Assembly (NCBI RefSeq): GCF_040954835.1
Contig: NC_090698.1
Coordinates: 32,851,501 to 32,915,500, forward strand
DNA length: 64,000 nt
Reading direction: 5' to 3'
Origin: Lepisosteus oculatus
Taxonomy: Eukaryota; Chordata; Actinopteri; Semionotiformes; Lepisosteidae
Shown: piece by piece, positions 1 through 13,800 of the stretch
Layout: the number at the start of each line of letters is the position of its first letter
Position numbering within the stretch: position 1 is the stretch's first letter
Program-made: the position numbers and the translations under genes
Notes under the pieces: model-generated
Seen by the model: only the letters and a program-made list of their open reading frames with translations
Database searches by the model: none
Told to the model about the DNA's origin: nothing

Positions 1-3000
1 TATTTAACATAATTGATTGACATTTTTCAAACTTCAAATGTATTCATCTAAATAAATGTAAACAAATTCTGCACTTTGGAAGTGTAATTGAAGCCTCTGA
101 AGAGGCTTCCAAAGGGCTTTCTGTTTCTATTCGGTATAAAAGCAGGTAATGCACACGGTTAAGGTCAGAGAGTTCTTCAAAGACTGCAGGCAAATTGTCA
201 CTTATGTCCACAATAGAGTTTTCTACTGTAGTATCTACAATTTGAGGTTACTGTTTTGGTGGAAACCCTACTACGCATAGGACTCAGGTTGATTCTACCA
301 TCACGGCCTTTCAGATAAGTGGTTTGGGAGGTGATCATAAGTCCAAAGGCAACAGCTGGAGATCTCCAAAATAACCTGAAATCTAAACAAATCGTTAAAA
401 CTTACCTGTCTGAATTTGAATGACAATTGAAACAAAATCTTTTCAAGATGATGTGAGCTTTTTGAACAAGCACATCAGGATTATGTTTAGGGTAAAAATG
501 ATGAAGTGCAGGTTGAGAAAACATTCATTTTCACTTTCAAATATTTGGGGATTTGTTACATTTTAGTGTTATGGACATTGGACCTCTTTTCAAGATAGAA
601 GACATGGGCATATAACATCTAATATGTACTGGGACATACAGGTTCAACACGGTTCTTTCTGCCAAGAATCTGAAGCCATGCCAAAAATTATAGCGTGAGA
701 ATAATCCAAAGCATTCAGTATACAGTGCATCCAAATTGACAAAGAAATGGTCAATTGCTCACAAACTAAATGTTCTTGACTGTAAATTGCGATCACCAGA
801 CTTCAGCCTTTACCTTTACCTCAGCCAAACCTTTGTGATTTTAACTCAAGATAGCAGTTCACTAACAGAAACCAAAGTATCAGAAGGATTGAGAGCAATT
901 CTACATGGGAGAAATGTTCATGAATTTCTGCTATGAACTGCCAGAATCACGTATCACACTACAGGAGGTGTCTAGTTAGCAGATTTACAAAATGCATACA
1001 AGGGTGTGAATAAATGTGATCCTCATGTTTCCTGGACTTTATAACAAATATTCCTTGCTATTCAGGCTTTCTTAGACGTTTTTAGACATTTTCAAGTAAG
1101 AAATGCTTATCCAATCACTAAAACATTTTGTTACTTGATGTTTAGTTGTCTAAAAAATAATTTTGGAAACCACTGTATAGAAGCAGAGCCAGTTACACCA
1201 GCTTAAGTGCCATCCAGTGGGTGAAACCTCTCTCCCTAACTTGTAATTGATCCTAGAATATACTTTATAACACTTCAAACTGAATTTGATTCATATTGGA
1301 ATATTTCAATAACAAATATAAAAATACTTTAAATAAGGCCATACACATTGACAAAAAAGGCATCTTGTCAGGTGATTTAAAAAAATCACCAGATTTACAT
1401 GCCCACAAATGTATTTTATATGATATATCTTTCTATGTTATATATTTGTTTTAACAGCAAACTCATAACACTTCAGCCATCTTTCAGACTTCTGGAGAAT
1501 CTCTCTGTAATGCACTGCCATCTTGTGGACACCAGATCCTTTATGGAAGGACTTCAAAAACAAGTATAAATTTTGTTTTTTTATTATTGCTGCTTTTTAT
1601 ATATAATTTACTGTTCAAGACAAAACAATGCCATTACAAATATGTAAAGCAATGCACACATCATTTGCCGTAATTAAAATACTCGTTTCATTAACGACTG
1701 CTCAGTGTACAATATAGTATTTTTTGCATTTTTGTATTTACATCTACATTTTAGGCACATTTGAATGTAAATTCAAAAAGATGAGGGGTGCTGCAAATAA
1801 ATGCATCAAGTACTCTGCCACTGCAGAATAAATAATCAAATGCAACGTTGCAGTTCATCGGAACAAAGCATAGACATTGTTTAAATGATGATTACTGCAA
1901 AGTTATGCAACAGCAGTACACAAAGTACTCTTCACAAAAATAAGATTTGGATACTAAATAATGTTGGTCAGAGGTTTCTACATTGTTTGAAAAATATAGC
2001 TTTCTGTAACCATATAATTAATTAGGATTGAAATAGTTTTCATACGATATACAAGTACATTACATAACCCAATACAATCTGTGCAAAACACAGATCAGAA
2101 TAGAACAGGACATCTCTCTACTGTTAGGTTCAGTAATATAGAAAAAAATTAACTAACCTGAAACCAGCTTTTAGGAATAGACAGCCATCTCACTAAAAAT
2201 GCATAATTATGTCACCTTTATATAAAGTTTCACTAAAAGAAGGTTACTAGAGACGATTAATTGGTTTTAACATCTTTAGATCTTCAATGTGTGTGCTAAA
2301 AGGGATAAAGAAATACCATACTCAGCTTTATGGGAGAAATGCTTCAAAAGAATTCCAGATACATCTATTAAACTGCCTGGAACTCGTGTAGTAAATTAAG
2401 AACAAATCTAAGTGTGAAAACTGATATGGACATCACCCTGTAAGCCCATTCACATACTGATGTTTAACACAAGGTGCATGACAGTTATTTTTAAATGGAG
2501 TCTCATCACATGTGCAATGAAGTGATGAATGAATCCTTTCACATCATTGCACAGTGTAGAGAGGTTTTCTGTTCAGAGACAAAAAGGTGAAGGGTCAAAT
2601 ACGTTGCAGCTCCCATGGTATGTTTTTTTTTTCATTATAATTTTGTTTTCCATGTGGCTGAATTCCCTAACACCCATAACACTGCACTAATCACAATCTG
2701 GGGACAGCTGTTAGCAGGCAATGCAAGCAGACAATGTGGGAGCAAAGCACAGTTACTGCATGCACAAAGATGTAGTGGAAGGAGAGGCTTTGCTATGCAT
2801 AAGGTCAACTAAAATACATTCAATAAACTTAACAATAAAAATGGAACAGTAGGTAGAGTACATCATTCCAATACACTGACTACAAAACAAGTTATTCCTA
2901 AGATTTTAAAACATTGTAAATGCATGGCTTAATGCCCAATAGTATGGGAGAAATACTGGGAGAAAAAGTGGAAGTTAGTCTAAACCTTAATGTGGTGTTT

Positions 3001-4644
3001 GGATTTCTCAGGCAATCATTAAAAGTTTCCACATTAGAAGAAACAAAGGAAAGAGCTGGCTGCCTAAAAATCTGATATTTTTAAAATAATAAGAGTCAAA
3101 ACAGAAACTGAGTTACTTATATCTTTATTATTTTTTTACTTTGCCTGCATAGTTTGCATCCTCAAGTAGATCTCATCACATAAAAATATTTTCAAATCAT
3201 GGATAACATTTATTTTGGATATAAGTATCAAAACCAAGGTAAATTAAAATTAATAACAGGGAAAACAAAGACTTGAGGTATCTGGTGAAACTCAGGGTGT
3301 TTAAATTCAGGAAATGTAAGCTTCCTTATTACTTTTATATTTTAAAAAAGTAATCTTTCAGTGACCATAAAATGAGATTTCAATCTTAAAAATACTACTG
3401 CTCTTTAAAAAGCTTTGAGCAAGACTTATCTTTTTAAATATAAAAAAATCCCAAATAATTTGATCAGACATACAAAATAAAAAATGATTTTCAATATTTT
3501 AGTCTACTAAGTATTATTAACCTCCCACCAGCATACCTCGTTAACTTCCTTTCAGCACACAATTCCAGATTTGGAATTTTTGCGACACTGCATCATCGCT
3601 ATTAAATTATAGTGTGCATAAAAAAAATATTCAAATCCAAATTCTATATTATGTGCTATTTTACAGCAAACTTTTTAAAAGGTATTGAAAGCCATACTTG
3701 TCATCACTGAAGCGCTCAGCTACATAAAAATTGATCTGATGGTACAGATTAATGCATAGAGTTCAACATTTTGTAAACATCTACACCATCATCTCAAGGT
3801 GCTGACTGCTATGCATCCAGCAAAAATTACCATAAGGCATAGAAAAAAAAATATATATAGTTTGATTTCAGTTTTGTTGTCCAGTAATTTCTACTCATTA
3901 AACATAAAATAAGAACTATTTGTTTTATCAATTGTTTTCAGATTGGCATTGAGGAATGCAGGGGTTACCAGCAAAATATATATATATGAGAAGTATCCTT
4001 ACATACTTACTAAGTAAAAAATATTGATAATTCTTTAGTTAAAGTATGCTATAAGTCTCATCAATATAAAAGTACATTTGTAAATGTATATGAGATCTCC
4101 ACAATGTAGATCTGTTGACCTTTTGTCTCAGCTTGGTTTATAAGCACAACAAAAAAAAAGTCCTTGCAGGAGTCAGAATATAATTTACCAAGCAGAATCC
4201 CTTAGAAATAAAAAGAACCAAAGCTCGCCTCCCTCCCTAAAAACGATGAGATCTTTTTTTTAAGATGGTCAAGTTTGCTTCGCTGAAAATATTAACCATC
4301 AAGTCCTCACTGCGATAATTCTTATAACTCACACAAGACTCAGCATGTCAAAATACAGGTACAGGGACATTCAAATTCTCCAACTGCCTGCCATCAGGTA
4401 ACAAAAAAAGCTGGAATAATGATGATATAACATAAATAACAGTTCATATTTGTTTAGCAACCTCCAGAAACACTTTTCTTCATGTAGGCAGCAATGCAAC
4501 ATGGCTGCCGATTTGCATGAAAGACAAGCACGCTAGACTTCAGAATACATTCTGCATCTCGTCTTGTTTTCAGCAGTACCCTGATTCTTCAGTCCCTTGT
4601 TCACCAGCGCAGAAGGGGGACACTGTCACAAGGCAACGTGGCTG
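1..4644. other. mfsd14b 3' UTR and downstream flank
   Basis: This stretch is AT-rich and lies 3' of the mfsd14b stop codon on the minus strand. Several minus-strand AATAAA hexamers are present (seen as TTTATT on plus, for example 3124-3129 and near 3209), so the transcript end cannot be fixed. No coding exon is seen. The first kilobase may hold an old transposon relic, listed separately. Confidence 0.5.
150..960 (+). mobile_element. possible decayed Tc1-like transposon relic
   Basis: Short stretches recall Tc1-type transposase DNA, chiefly 730-820, where the reading resembles the 'NVLEWPSQSPDLNP' region (here NVLDCKLRSPDFS). Frames are broken throughout and no terminal inverted repeats were found. 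The assignment is weak; it may simply be unrelated AT-rich flank. Confidence 0.3.
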
Positions 4645-4860
4645 TCACACACTGCTGTCCTGCAGCAGTGGCTCGATGTCCTCGTCGCTGCCAGGCAGGG
4701 GGGTGTTGCTCTGGGTGCTAGTGATGCTGTTGCTATGTCTCCGGGTGTTGCAAGTCTTTACAGAGAGGCTGTTGTGTTCAGGAATGAATAAGGCAACCAG
4801 GAAAGCAAGAAGAACTGCACATGCTCCAAAAAGAAATGGTGGACCAGAGATAATCGATCT
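4645..4860 (-). CDS. mfsd14b: mfsd14b exon 12 (helix 12, C-terminal tail, stop)
   Basis: The acceptor is attttatag|AGATCG, phase 0. It encodes IISGPPFLFGACAVLLAFLV and ALFIPEH (helix 12), then a Ser/Thr/Asn-rich tail ending GSDEDIEPLLQDSSV and TGA at 4645-4647. EDIEPLL is an acidic-dileucine-type sorting motif. The tail stops where, as I recall it, mammalian MFSD14B runs on for more residues. Confidence 0.92.
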   Translation of the reverse strand, partial: RSIISGPPFLFGACAVLLAFLVALFIPEHNSLSVKTCNTRRHSNSITSTQSNTPLPGSDEDIEPLLQDSSV

Positions 4861-7800
4861 CTATAAAATAAAGAAAGATACTGCAAATGAGACAGAGCTA
4901 TATATCAAAGAATAATAATAATAATAATAATTGCTTACACTTATATAGCGCTTTTCTGGACACTCCACTCAAAGCACTTTACAGGTAATGGGAACTCTCC
5001 TCCACGACCACCAATGTGTAGCATCCACCTGGATAATGCGACAGCAGCCATAGTGCGCCAGAACGCTCACCACATATGAGCTATTAGTGGGGAGGAGAGC
5101 AGAGTAATGAAGCCAATTCATAGATGGGGATTATTAGGAAGCCATGATTGGTAGGGGCCAATGGGAAATTTGGCCAAGACGCCGGGGTCACACCCCTACT
5201 TTTTTCGAGAAACGCCCACAGTCAGGACCTTGGTTTTACGTTAAATGTACTGTTTAAAAACATATATGAATAGTTCATATAGGCTCCACTTGTTAACATA
5301 TAGCAATAGCCTACTATTCAAGTCTGACTTCATGAAACCGTGGAAGAATTCCATGGCGACATAAAAAGAAAAGACAAGAATCTACTAGTAATTAACTGAT
5401 GCTCAAGTTAACAAGTGAATGAATGAAACACAAATTGATCTTTTGGGCATTTTCACTGGGAGTGATTAGCACAGAAAACTGAAGTTCATGTTGAAAATTT
5501 CATCACTGAAACATAAAATTGGATTTGTTCTGGTTTAACGTTGATTTCCATCCCCTGTTCCTGGTTCACAAATGGTAACAAACCAAAGTTTAACCAAAGT
5601 AAATCAAAGTTTATCAGAACATACAGGTCAAAAACTTGTGCTTAAAGATGCTTACAAATGCACTGATCAAAAAGTTAAAATCCTGAGAGAGCAGGAATTC
5701 TTCATCGAGGTGTGGCTTAACATCCTTCATGAGTAATTTAGGAACCTATTAAAAGACTGCAGGAAGGGCTGTGTCAAGTTTTTCTAAGACAATGATTGTC
5801 ATGCTATAAATAAATATGAAAACCAATCACTTAGAAATAAGTAGACAATGTCCTGCTTATAAATATCATACTAAAAACTACACAGTTTTTCAGGTTTTAT
5901 TGTGTTTCTTATACTGAATATCCACCTGGAGTTTCATGATAAATTAACTTGGTTTTTAACTTAGTAACATACTGTATCATTAAAGATGTGACAACATTTC
6001 AAGGCTACTGCAGGTTCCCCTGAGATGCCTGATAGGTTATTGAATATGTTCAAAATAAATTCAGTTGCTTATCAGTGATGATAATTGTGACTTAACATGG
6101 AATAACGAATTCAAAGAATTAGATGCATTTGAGGATGTTTATTAAGTATTTTGTATAGTGAAATTGTCTTGGCTAAGGCCCAAACGTAACTTAAATAAAA
6201 CTATAGGTGCATTGTATAGAGAGAAGCGCAAGTCTCTGAATGCTCAAAATTATCCGAATAACTGATAGTTCAACCTATTAGTTGGGTTTTATATACCTAT
6301 TAGTCAGTCGATTTGAAGACATAGTCCAAAAGCACTGGTAATGGCCCCATACTGTTTGCATGAAAATGTGATTTCATTTTACTTTGGAAATTTGTTTTTA
6401 TTCAAGATAGAGGACAACGGTTTTAATGTATTTTGGCTACTTCTTGTTTTGTGATTGCATTTTGCTGGAGAACCAATAAATTATCAATGGACTTTGGTGC
6501 CTCTTGAAACTGAAACAGGAGATTAATCTTTTTGTGAAAAAATATTAATTTGCTTTATGCTGATGTATGTAGTTATGAAACACTTCTGAAAAGATTTGGT
6601 TGTCACACTTAATCTTAATTAAACTTAATCACCAAAAAATCCACCTTGCAGGACCCATGCTTATACATTTGATGCCAGCAATGTGCTGTGGGTTTAAAAT
6701 AATAAACACAATCATTTTCTGATCTCTAGAGGTCAAATGAAACAAAACTAATTCCTACAATTGTATCCAAAAATAACTGGAAATAACAGAAACCTTCAAC
6801 AAATCTAAACACTATATATAAATTTAAAAAAGAGTTATTCTCATACCTCATCAGTTGGATCAAGCATAACAGTGTTTTTCTCATTCTGAACTGGATCAAT
6901 TTCATTCAATTCCACATTGAAAAGGAAGAAAATGAATCCATAGAGAGCTGGTCCCAATCCATTGCAGAGGCCTCGAATTCCCGTTATCATCCCTTGCACA
7001 ACTCCTGATGGGAAGATTATTATAATGATTAAAGTCATTAACATTCCAGATAAATTATCTTTAACATTAGTGCATTTTACTTATCAAAACTACGTATGTT
7101 TTATGTTATGTTGCTGTTATGTTCTGTTATAAGATAAATCATATTTTTAAAGACATTTGCAACAATGAAACAATTATAAAGCTCTAAAAATAACAGGTCA
7201 TATAGAATTAAACTTCATTGCAAACAAAAATGTATCATAATTAAATTTAATTGCATACACAACATTGGTAGCTAGCATGTCAGTCAATTGGCTTTTATTA
7301 GAAAGAGCATGTTTTTTGTAACTCTGAATACACTTATACCATTAAGCAACTAAATGTTTTAATGCAAGCAGTATAAAAGTGGAAAGAGTGAGTTAGTAAA
7401 GCCTTTTTTCCCTCTTTGCTGCAGTGAGGGTTTAGGTTGATTCCATTTCTCCCTTTAAGAAAAATTCCCAATTACAATTTCTTTTTTTAGATTCACAAAA
7501 CTGGAACCGGGAAGAGGCAACTGGAACTGAAAAACTAATGTTGGCCCGATGTGGTTGTAGACAAGTCTGTTGCATGCTGGTTTTAAAGTCAGTAGTATAG
7601 ACTGGTAGTCTGTATCATTATCTTAACTGACCCACTGCTTTGTAGCCTTTTGTGGACAAAGTCTATCCACATTACAAAAGAAACTGCAACCATGTTTGAT
7701 AGCAGGCATCATAACTGTTCACTTCCCTTTCATCTCCCTGTGAATTCCAGCCTCTCGCACAGAACTGATTTGATATTTTACTATGCTTCAGGAACTACAT

Positions 7801-10800
7801 AACTCGAGAAGGAGTCCAAATTGCACCTCCCATGATTATTTGCTCTGGGTTTTTTTCCAAAACTCAAATTGGCTCCTAATAAAACATATGCACAGATTTA
7901 CAGACCCCTTTAATTTTACAAAGTTGCTCAAATTAAGGAAACATGAACCGGAAGTTGTAATGTTTCATCAGATTGGGAGCAATAATCAAAACATAATAAA
8001 AAACAAACTGTTTAATAAAACTTAAAAAATAAGTACTTTTTATGAAACTTAAATTAAGTGTTAGGAAAAAGTACATGCACAAATTCAGTATTGATTTATT
8101 TTTCATTCTTTCTCAATTGGGAACTTCTCTTTGTTTCTCTATTATTCAGTTTATAATGTTTATGAATGTAAAAGTTAAAATGCAATTCTGATATCGTCAA
8201 GAATGTTTTAAGGATAATTACATAAGTACTAACTTAAAAGAAGATTTTCAAAGCAAATGTGAACTTTTATTTATAATGAGAGTAGTGGGAATATGAGTGT
8301 TTTCAATTTATAATGCTAAATTTATTTGTAAATGGAAACATATTTCCATATTTATTTTGCAAACACAAACATCATGATATAGACTGCAAAGACATTAGAC
8401 TGAGATGAAGAGAATAAATGATTATACTAATGTCTAAAGAGGCACAAAAACAGGAATTAAATTGATTTTCAATGGGTTTTCACCTGCATAAAACAAGCCT
8501 TAATTGTTGATTAGGAGTTCTTGATTAAAATCAAAATCACTTTAAAAACAACATTTTCAAGATTGCTTGGACTCATATTCAGATTTTTACAAAAACCACA
8601 TTAAAACTAAACTCAGCCAATTATCCCCAAATTCCTTATAGTAGGAACATAAAAATCAAATGAGGTGCATAAATGAATAAATGCAGGTTATACAACAGCT
8701 TACAGATCTCCCCATATCATGCAATGAAAGTATTCTATATTATTCCACAGCAATCTTGCTATACTTTTCTTTGGCACAATGAGCATATATAGTGCAGTAA
8801 GATCATCTGCTCTGCTGTTCGACTTTCTTCCCTCTCCTTTATTCTTCTCATGCCATTCTCTTCCTCTGCTTCCATCACTAGCTCCTGGATCCAATTAATT
8901 ACTTATGCTCCTGTTTATCATTCTCTCAACACAGAAGGTGAAAACCCTTATTTCTCTCTTCTACCCCCACTCTCATAATCAAAGGTCAGAATTATGCCAT
9001 CTTCTCAAGACTATCATCATCTGATACTTTTGAAGTGACGTCCATACATATTCATTTATTTATCTGGGCATTTTAATTAAGCAATCAATTGGAATGCTTG
9101 AGATTCTACTGTTACTCAAGGGTACAACAGCAGTATACCAACAAATATTTTAATCCATAACCTTTCAGTTACAAGTAGAGAACCTGCACTTAACCTTATC
9201 CATCATTCACTGAATCTATTTTGTTCCGTAACTGTTTTCAATTAACTGCACTAAGGAATCTGTTGCCCACCCTTATTGTTTCTACCAACAGTCCTGTATA
9301 TGTATATATGGTATATATGGTATCTATGTTACACTTTGTGCTGTTCAATTATCTACTTCAGCATACTATTATATCCATCTTTATACATTTAAAGAATGTG
9401 ATTTACTGCATTTTCCTTGCTTAATAATGACTTATTTTTCTTAATTTTTCTTCATTCACTTATTGTATTGATTTTCTGTAACTGCACATGTTTCTGGATA
9501 ACACTTAATGATAACAATGATAATGATAATAAGATGCTTAGATACAAGGCTATAAATTTTGTTAATACAGAGAAACACAAGACTTAAGGTAGATTTCATA
9601 CAAGTTAAGGAATCAAGAACATCAACAGTCAGCCCAGAATGTTATTTTAACCAAGTCCAAGTTTAAAAGTTGCATTATAGGTGCTTCGGTCATAACTCAG
9701 TAACAACTTGATGAACACCCTATTTTCACATGCAAATTTTATTATTTTTTTAATTGAAGTTTGGAATTTGCAGTGTAATCATTTTTTTATATTTAATGCA
9801 GCTGGACAAATACCTTTGTATCTGTCATTATACTGTATACAGCAATGTGCAGAATGGGAAATGTGTCAACTTCCATATTATATGGTTTATATTAAACAGA
9901 CTTAGAACAACGGAATGAAGTTAGAATAATGCAACCTAAACATGAAAACAGCTCAAACAAGACAAGTTACAGTTCAGTTAAAGTGGCCACTAGATGGGGG
10001 TATTACCCAAGACATACTGCATATCATTTCTATAGCAAGGAAGGAATAATAATTCTCATTTCTATAGTGTTTGTTATTCCCAAAGGATCCCATAACACTT
10101 TAACATTAAGGAGCACATCCTCTTCACCGCACATGAAGTGCGGTAGTAATTACGTGCCAAAAGCCCCAAAGAATTCAATTAGCTGATCAGGTGGAGATCA
10201 GGTGGAGAAGTGAAAATGTACTTCACTAATTGTATTAAGGGGAAACTGAAGTAGGTAAGAATGTTTTTTAGTACTTAAGTACACAAGATTGAAACAAAGT
10301 GAAATTTAGGCAGGGTAAGAAGGTTAAGAGAAGGTTTTTCTATTGACATTTTAATGCTTTGTTAATTTCACATAACTTATCACTCATGAACTTCTTGCTT
10401 CATAGAAAACAAATTACTCTATTAGACAGTTTTTTACAACACAATTAAATTAACCTGAGAAGTTTAGACATATGTTTTACATATCAAACTCCAACAGAAA
10501 TACATTGCTTCTTTCATGTTTGGTTCATACACAACTCAAAACCTTTACTATGCCAGTAGACATGCCATGTAAGATAAATGAAATTAATACTTGGTGATTC
10601 AGTGAAAAATGAAAGCTCAGCCTGAGAAAGGATACATTGTTTAAACTGTGTCCATTATTGTGTTCTGGAGCTCAAAAACACAGCCCCAAAGGTTTCCTAG
10701 GTAATGCTATGATTCACACAAAGTCTTTTCAAGTGACTACTTATTTGACTTTAAACTCACTACTTATTATGCACTCCCAAATTGTCAGAATAATAATATC

Positions 10801-13800
10801 ATATCATAATCTCATTTCTGTTCTTCTTTGCTGTTGCGGTTCATGGTAGAATTGTTTTGATTAATTGATTTGCTAGTCACATATTCAAACAAATGCTAAA
10901 AAATTGATTCTTTTTTTCTCCTTTGCAACGCCTCGACACCAAAATATAAGCATTTTCCGCAACCGTGTGCACAAGTCCCTACGTGATGCTCAGGTCCAAG
11001 CTAGAATGTATAAATTTGATTACATGACTGGCTTTTATTTAGAACGGTATCATCTGTGTCAAGGCTGTTTGTTTTAAAGTGAAGGGCTTGTGGTACTTAG
11101 GGGAACTAAATACAATTTAGTTAGCGTAATAAATTTAACTATGAGAATATACAGTACAAAAACTACAATGTACAATGATGTACATGCTACAGTACATAAA
11201 GTAATACAAGTTATTGACAAGAACAATAGCAGCAGCGGTACTTATTTCAATGTAAGTATTTTGTTGTATGCCCCACCAACCTGGAATCACCAAGTGTGTT
11301 TTTTCCCGACTCACAATAACTAACCCTACAGCTACACATACAAAATACTAGCAAGTATAGAAAAACTATCTAAGCCACCGATCTTCAACTCATTTGTCTT
11401 TTAATACAGCAATACAGTCATGTGCAGGAGGTTCTGTTTTACTTGGAGAAATTTGTTTTTGGTCAACAGAAACGCCAAGTCTGCATACATCTCATAAGTC
11501 ACCGTTCGACTTGGAACCAAGAGAGCCCTGATCATATAAGTCCAGCCACACCCTAGACAACACTCAGAAAATTGTGCTTTGTCATCTGGATAATCCTTTG
11601 CAGAACCAGAGAGGGACAGAGTTGATCAGCCTGCACTTGCATGAGTACCTTTACTGGCCCATTACTGCATGAGCCCAGTAAAAAAAGACGTACACTTCTC
11701 CTTTGGATAATAGGGTCTCAGGCATCTTAAATTTTAATAAGTTTATCAACTGAAATTCAGCCTCAAAGAAATTATTCATTCTTACTTCAAACAAGAACAC
11801 CAGTGGATTTCTGCAACTGTAATGAAAATGGCTCACTTGCCACACAGAATCTCTGCAAGTGCGACTGCTGCTGTAGTGGAAGTGAAGCTGAGCAGAGATC
11901 TGTCTTACCCTGCTGATCAGGCTCTGCGCTGCGAGACACCAGTGCACTCACTGCGGGGAATGTAATACTAGACATCGCTGCCACTGCCCCTGCAGCCCAC
12001 ATCATCCTGCAAGACACAAACTATGGGTCACCAACATGAAGGGAAGACACATTTACCTTAGGACAGCCCACTTGATCTTTTTTTTCCCCAATTGACTGCA
12101 GACTATGTTCTAAATGTAAAAATACTAATCCACAAACCTGAAAATTAATAATACTGTCAAGAAGCATAAATCTCAAAATAAACATCACAATATGTTCAAT
12201 CACAATAAACATAGGAGTATACAAGTTTAAATACTAATATTGTACATTTTATGACCTATGAAATAAGTTACAGGAATGTCAAATTATTGAATGAAAACAA
12301 AAGGCTTGTAATAAATAATTTATGGTCATTAAATCTACTGGGTTATTAGATTTATCATATATTATATATATTTGATTTATGGTCATTATAGACTATTAAA
12401 ACATTTGAAAATGTTTATTCCCATATTACCTATTGATAAGAACAGAATTTGCTACACAAATCTACTTTTTTCATTACTATAGAGCTTTATTTATTAGATA
12501 AATAAAATAACGGAGATGACTGAGCTGGAAAAAAAAATAAAGTATTTGCTATAACCTCACTGTTATCTGTCTTTGAATTCTACTGTAGTTGTTCAATCAT
12601 AGTTTTCTCCAAATACCCCTTATGAATCTTGTACCATACATCCATGTTTATCGCAAGCTTAAGTTTTTCCATTTACCACTTTCAACTTCAATGAAACCTA
12701 AATGTAAAAAAAACCTGTTGTATGATAGGTTTTTATGCACAACTTATGGTTCAGAATTACCTGCAAAATGATGTACCAGTCTAATGATCCAAGACATATT
12801 TTAACTGAAGTCTTTGTGGTCACAATCACCACAAAGAACACATTTAGAATATGGTATTAAATTATTGTTATAATATAACAAGATAAATATAATAGAAAAT
12901 AATACTGCTGCCTTGTGAAGTGTAACTACAACAATTCCTGCTTTGATGACACATGGACAGATTAAATTACAAATTGTTTTCTCCTGAACTTGGGATAGTG
13001 CTAAGGATATTATCTCATGCTCTTAAAGCATTTGGACATAGTTACAATGACCCTGTTACAATGAAAAACATAACTAAAGCATTAACGCTGCAGTACTTTC
13101 CAATAATTAAGACAACACCATTTCTTTGAACATTTCAAAGACTGGTGTTATTGATTAACAGTGATTACAGAGTCACAGTTTCCTTGAGTCAGTGCAGAGA
13201 GTGTGGTGGGAATCTGAAGAAAAAACTATCCAGTTATGTTGCATAAGCTGACACCTTTTAAAGAAATGACTGGATGAGATCTTAGGATTACTCATCTACC
13301 AGCAAACAAATGAGCTAGATTTATTCTGTTTGTATGTTTGTAGATCTGTTTGTATCCTGTGACATTGATAAGAAAGTAAATTTCCAGTTAATCTGCATTC
13401 TAGAAAGAATGGTATTACAGGGTTCACTAATGTCTTTCCAAGAACAGCAGTCTGTCTACATCAAAAGTAAAGAATATAGTTAATATATGAAAGGTGGTAA
13501 TTAAGTGATAAAAACCTGCAAGACACCTGAATGTGGTTAAAATGGAAATAATTCAAACCTCTGGCTTCCTGTACCGCCGTGCTTAGGCAGAAAAAAAACA
13601 CATTTGTAGCAATAATGTTTGATACAATAGCAGCAATTACAGTATTATTTCAGAAAGCAACTTAACAATCTTGTGTGATACTAAGCTATACAGAACAACC
13701 AGTCTACGATAAAACCTTTATAAATGATCAAAAAGAATTGCTGAATTGTTGTTTATAATAATACTATTGTAATACCACTCAATCTGTTCTTGTCTTACCA

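Noticed and set aside
4517..4915. 132-aa open frame on plus
   Set aside because: Antisense to mfsd14b exon 12, whose minus-strand reading matches the family exactly.
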